Positions 6,137-8,443 of a stretch of DNA of 8,443 nucleotides are shown one piece after another (the first letter of the stretch is position 1; each line of letters opens with the position of its first letter). The notes under the pieces were generated by a model. That model was not told the origin of the DNA. It searched no databases and saw only the letters and a list, made by a program, of their open reading frames with translations. The stretch comes from JABSOG01 sp047617105 (GTDB taxonomy: Bacteria; Pseudomonadota; Gammaproteobacteria; Enterobacterales; Alteromonadaceae): positions 1-8,443 of the forward strand of contig JBLGCB010000303.1 in assembly GCA_047617105.1 (NCBI GenBank), read 5' to 3'. The position numbers were made by a program, and so were the translations under genes.

Positions 6137-8035
6137 ATGGCGATGAATCGACTGGCTAATTTGCCGATTAAACATAAGTTGACGGTGATCACGTTGGGGA
6201 TCACTTTTGTGGCATTATTGATTATGTGGAGTGCTTTTGTTACCAGTGAGTATTTCAGTAAAAGAACAGCGTTGGTTGAAAAGGGCATGAGTTTGACCCG
6301 TATTCTTGCGGTGAACAGTACTGCTGCCATCGCTTTTGATGATGCTCAAACGGCGGCGGAGGTGTTGGGGGCATTAAAAGAAGTGCCCATTGCCCTGACG
6401 GCAACCATCTATGGATTAAAAGGACAACCTTTTGCAGTGTATAGCAATCTCCATGGTGTGATTTCGCCATGGCCAGAGAGTCAGGTTGGTTTAGCGGATA
6501 TTCAACCACTGAGGTTTGATGATACGTCCTTTAATAGAAATAAACTCACCACCGATCAGTTGGAGGTTTATCAGGATATTAAAGAAAGCGGACGGCTGAT
6601 TGGTTATATCAAAGTGACCTTTAGCCAAGAGAACCTTAAACGAAGCCAAAATAAATTGGTGCTGATTGGACTGTTATCAGCGCTGGTTGCCATGTTACTG
6701 ACCTTCTTTTTTGCCACCAAACTACAAAAACTGATCACCTACCCGATTGAAATTCTGGCCAATACCATGGCCCACGTCAGCGACAAAAAAGATTACAGCC
6801 ATCGCGCCGAGAAATACAGCAATGATGAATTGGGCAAGCTCACCGACGGTTTTAATACCATGCTTGAACAGATTGAGAGCCGGGATGCTGAGCTGGAAAA
6901 ATCCAAAGCCCTTGCTGAGGAAGCCAGTCAGACAAAAACCCTGTTTCTTTCCCGCATGAGCCACGAATTAAGAACCCCACTAAATGCCATTATCGGTTTC
7001 TCTCAATTATTGCAATCGACTCATGGTGCCGATGCGACCGATAACGAACGCAAAGCGACGGAACATATTTTGCTGGCCGGGCGACATTTGCTGATGCTGA
7101 TCAACGATATTATGGATATTGTTAACTTTGAGCAGCGTGCTGTTGAAATCAATTTACAAGACTGCCCGCTGAATAAAAGCATCGAAGAAAGCTTGTCGTT
7201 GGTACATTCTGTGGCCGAGAAAAGCAATATTACCCTTCACGCGGATCATACCGCATTGTGTATTCGAGCCAATCATGATCGACTGAAACAAGTATTGGTG
7301 AATTTACTGACCAATGCGATCAAATATAATCGACCTGATGGCAGGGTGAATATCAAGGTTTGCGAGTTGGCGGGGGATTTGGTCGATATTAGGGTTGAAG
7401 ATAGTGGTGTTGGCATTGATAGTAAAGATTTCGAGGCAATATTCGAACCCTTCACCCGGTTAACCTATGCCGAATACCATGAAATTCAGGGTACGGGCAT
7501 TGGTTTGGCGTTGAGTAAGTTTTTGGTTCAGCAAATGCAGGGCGAGATCACCATAGAAAGTGAGTGCGATGTGGGCACCACCTTTCATTTGATATTCCCC
7601 AAAGTGGATGTTGTGGTCAATAGCCATGAATCTATTATCATAGAAGACGTTGAGAAAACGGTAAAAGAGATCAAACGCAAGGTGCTCTATATTGAAGATA
7701 ATCTTGCCAGTAGAGAGTTGGTGATCTTGTTAATTGAAGATTACCCTGGCATTGAGCTATTCACCGCCAATACCGCAGAACAAGGTATAACGATTGCCCG
7801 CGAGCAATTGCCCGATTTGTTGATTATTGACATTAACCTGCCTGAAATGAGCGGTAATGTCGCGGTGAAAATTCTTAAAGATGATGCCAAACTCAGTCAT
7901 GCGAAATTTTATGCGCTTAGTGCTGATGTGTTACCTGAACAAATTGATAAAGCGATGGCCGCAGGTTTTGACCACTACCTGACCAAGCCAATAGAAATTA
8001 ATGCGTTGGTCGAGATAATTGAAAATATTGCGTAG
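6137..8035 (+). CDS. Hybrid sensor histidine kinase, CHASE8-like-HAMP-HisKA-HATPase-REC
   Basis: From the ATG at 6137 the protein has 632 residues. It has transmembrane segment 1 at about 15-36, a periplasmic domain at about 37-172, transmembrane segment 2 at about 173-193, then HAMP (about 194-247) and a short coiled coil. The periplasmic part (LVEKGMSLTRILAVNSTAAIAFDDAQTAAEVLGAL-type start, then YGLKGQPFAVY, then SGRLIGYIKV) fits the CHASE8 domain of YfiN. The HisKA domain carries the phosphoacceptor His276 in SRMSHELRTPLNAIIGFS. The ATPase domain has the N box with Asn389 and Asn393, G1 DSGVGI (422-427) and G2 GTGIGL (452-457). The C-terminal receiver (about 515-632) has the acidic pair Glu520/Asp521, phosphoacceptor Asp565 (IIDINLPEMSG), Ser595 and Lys617. 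All key residues are present, so kinase and receiver should be active. There is no Hpt or DNA-binding output domain, so phosphate must pass to a partner encoded elsewhere. The gene begins 4 bp after the YfiR-like gene, its likely periplasmic regulator. Confidence 0.92.
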   Translation: MAMNRLANLPIKHKLTVITLGITFVALLIMWSAFVTSEYFSKRTALVEKGMSLTRILAVNSTAAIAFDDAQTAAEVLGALKEVPIALTATIYGLKGQPFAVYSNLHGVISPWPESQVGLADIQPLRFDDTSFNRNKLTTDQLEVYQDIKESGRLIGYIKVTFSQENLKRSQNKLVLIGLLSALVAMLLTFFFATKLQKLITYPIEILANTMAHVSDKKDYSHRAEKYSNDELGKLTDGFNTMLEQIESRDAELEKSKALAEEASQTKTLFLSRMSHELRTPLNAIIGFSQLLQSTHGADATDNERKATEHILLAGRHLLMLINDIMDIVNFEQRAVEINLQDCPLNKSIEESLSLVHSVAEKSNITLHADHTALCIRANHDRLKQVLVNLLTNAIKYNRPDGRVNIKVCELAGDLVDIRVEDSGVGIDSKDFEAIFEPFTRLTYAEYHEIQGTGIGLALSKFLVQQMQGEITIESECDVGTTFHLIFPKVDVVVNSHESIIIEDVEKTVKEIKRKVLYIEDNLASRELVILLIEDYPGIELFTANTAEQGITIAREQLPDLLIIDINLPEMSGNVAVKILKDDAKLSHAKFYALSADVLPEQIDKAMAAGFDHYLTKPIEINALVEIIENIA

Positions 8036-8093
8036 GTGCTATCAAAGCGTGATCCACAACCCGCCACTTAACTTTGGTCAACAGAGGTTAATA

Positions 8094-8443
8094 ATGACAA
8101 AACAATTAACACCCATATTCACCATCCCACCAGATGCGGCTGATAACCCACAAGTCAATGATATTTTTACTCAGGTAAAACAAGTCTATGGCGTGCCCGA
8201 AACTCCCCCTCTTTACCAATCACTGGCCAATTCACCCAATGTATTACAAGGCACTTGGTGTCTGAGCACGGCTGTTATGGACAAAGGAGAGCTGCCAACG
8301 GCGGTCAAGCAGATCATTTTTCTGGCGGTATCTTCAGCTCGGGGTTGTAGTTACTGTGAATTGGTTTACTCTGCATTATGCAAAATTGATGGCATCAGTG
8401 GTGAACAAATCAAAGCTGCCGCCAGCGCGCACAATGACTTGAT
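8094..8443 (+). CDS. AhpD-like / carboxymuconolactone decarboxylase-fold protein, 3'-truncated
   Basis: The first 116 codons are visible and the frame is still open at the window edge. The ATG at 8094 follows AGAGG (8083-8087) at a 6-base spacing. ELPTAVKQIIFLAVSSARGCSYCELVYSALCKIDGIS matches the core helix-CxxC-helix of the AhpD-like/CMD fold, with Cys85 and Cys88 as the redox pair. In AhpD itself a Glu twelve residues before the first Cys and a His four residues after the second Cys form a proton relay. Here these positions are Gln73 and Tyr92, so peroxidase activity of the AhpD type is doubtful while thiol-disulfide chemistry remains possible. It lies 58 bp after the kinase on the same strand. 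Co-transcription is possible, but the gap is larger than those within the operon. Confidence 0.8.
   Translation, partial: MTKQLTPIFTIPPDAADNPQVNDIFTQVKQVYGVPETPPLYQSLANSPNVLQGTWCLSTAVMDKGELPTAVKQIIFLAVSSARGCSYCELVYSALCKIDGISGEQIKAAASAHNDL

Noticed and set aside
8068..8091. Imperfect inverted repeat TTAAC...GTTAA before the AhpD-like gene that could mask its ribosome binding site
   Set aside because: Only five Watson-Crick pairs are continuous, and extension requires two G-U pairs. It is too weak to call as a regulatory structure.

Overview
The window looks like chromosomal DNA of a marine-type gammaproteobacterium. I would guess the Alteromonadales/Shewanella area, judging from the moderate GC content, the exported tandem amidohydrolases and the style of the TonB-dependent receptor. 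This placement is inferred from gene content only. No rRNA, tRNA, CRISPR array, integrase or insertion sequence is visible.

Layout. (1) At the left edge is the 3' part of an unrecognised, lysine-rich, low-GC gene on the + strand (3-443). (2) A perfect 15-bp hairpin (446-482) separates it from a convergent two-gene operon on the - strand. That operon encodes a lipoprotein amidohydrolase with intact metal ligands (1806-3221) and, downstream, a Sec-exported paralogue that has lost its recognisable metal ligands (491-1780). (3) A 225-bp divergent intergenic region (3222-3446) holds a candidate promoter and two small palindromes. (4) A tight + strand operon follows: a TonB-dependent outer-membrane receptor (3447-5519), a YfiR-like periplasmic protein (DUF4154 type, 5524-6132) and a hybrid sensor histidine kinase (6137-8035) whose periplasmic part looks like a CHASE8 domain. 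The gaps between these three genes are 4 bp each. (5) The right edge carries the start of an AhpD-like/carboxymuconolactone-decarboxylase-fold protein (8094 to the window end).

The most interesting unit is the receptor-YfiR-kinase operon. In the known YfiBNR system of Pseudomonas, periplasmic YfiR represses YfiN, a CHASE8-HAMP-GGDEF diguanylate cyclase, and an outer-membrane lipoprotein (YfiB) relieves the repression. Here the same kind of periplasmic pair appears to be wired to a His-Asp phosphorelay instead of c-di-GMP synthesis, and a TonB-dependent receptor occupies the outer-membrane position. The inferred model is that events at the receptor, or the periplasmic state it creates, change YfiR binding to the kinase sensor domain and so alter phosphorelay output. 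No DNA-binding response regulator or Hpt protein is encoded in the window, so the output is unknown.

The amidohydrolase pair is a second point of interest, because an apparently competent metalloenzyme is co-transcribed with a catalytically degenerate sibling. Both are exported, one probably lipid-anchored and the other soluble in the periplasm.
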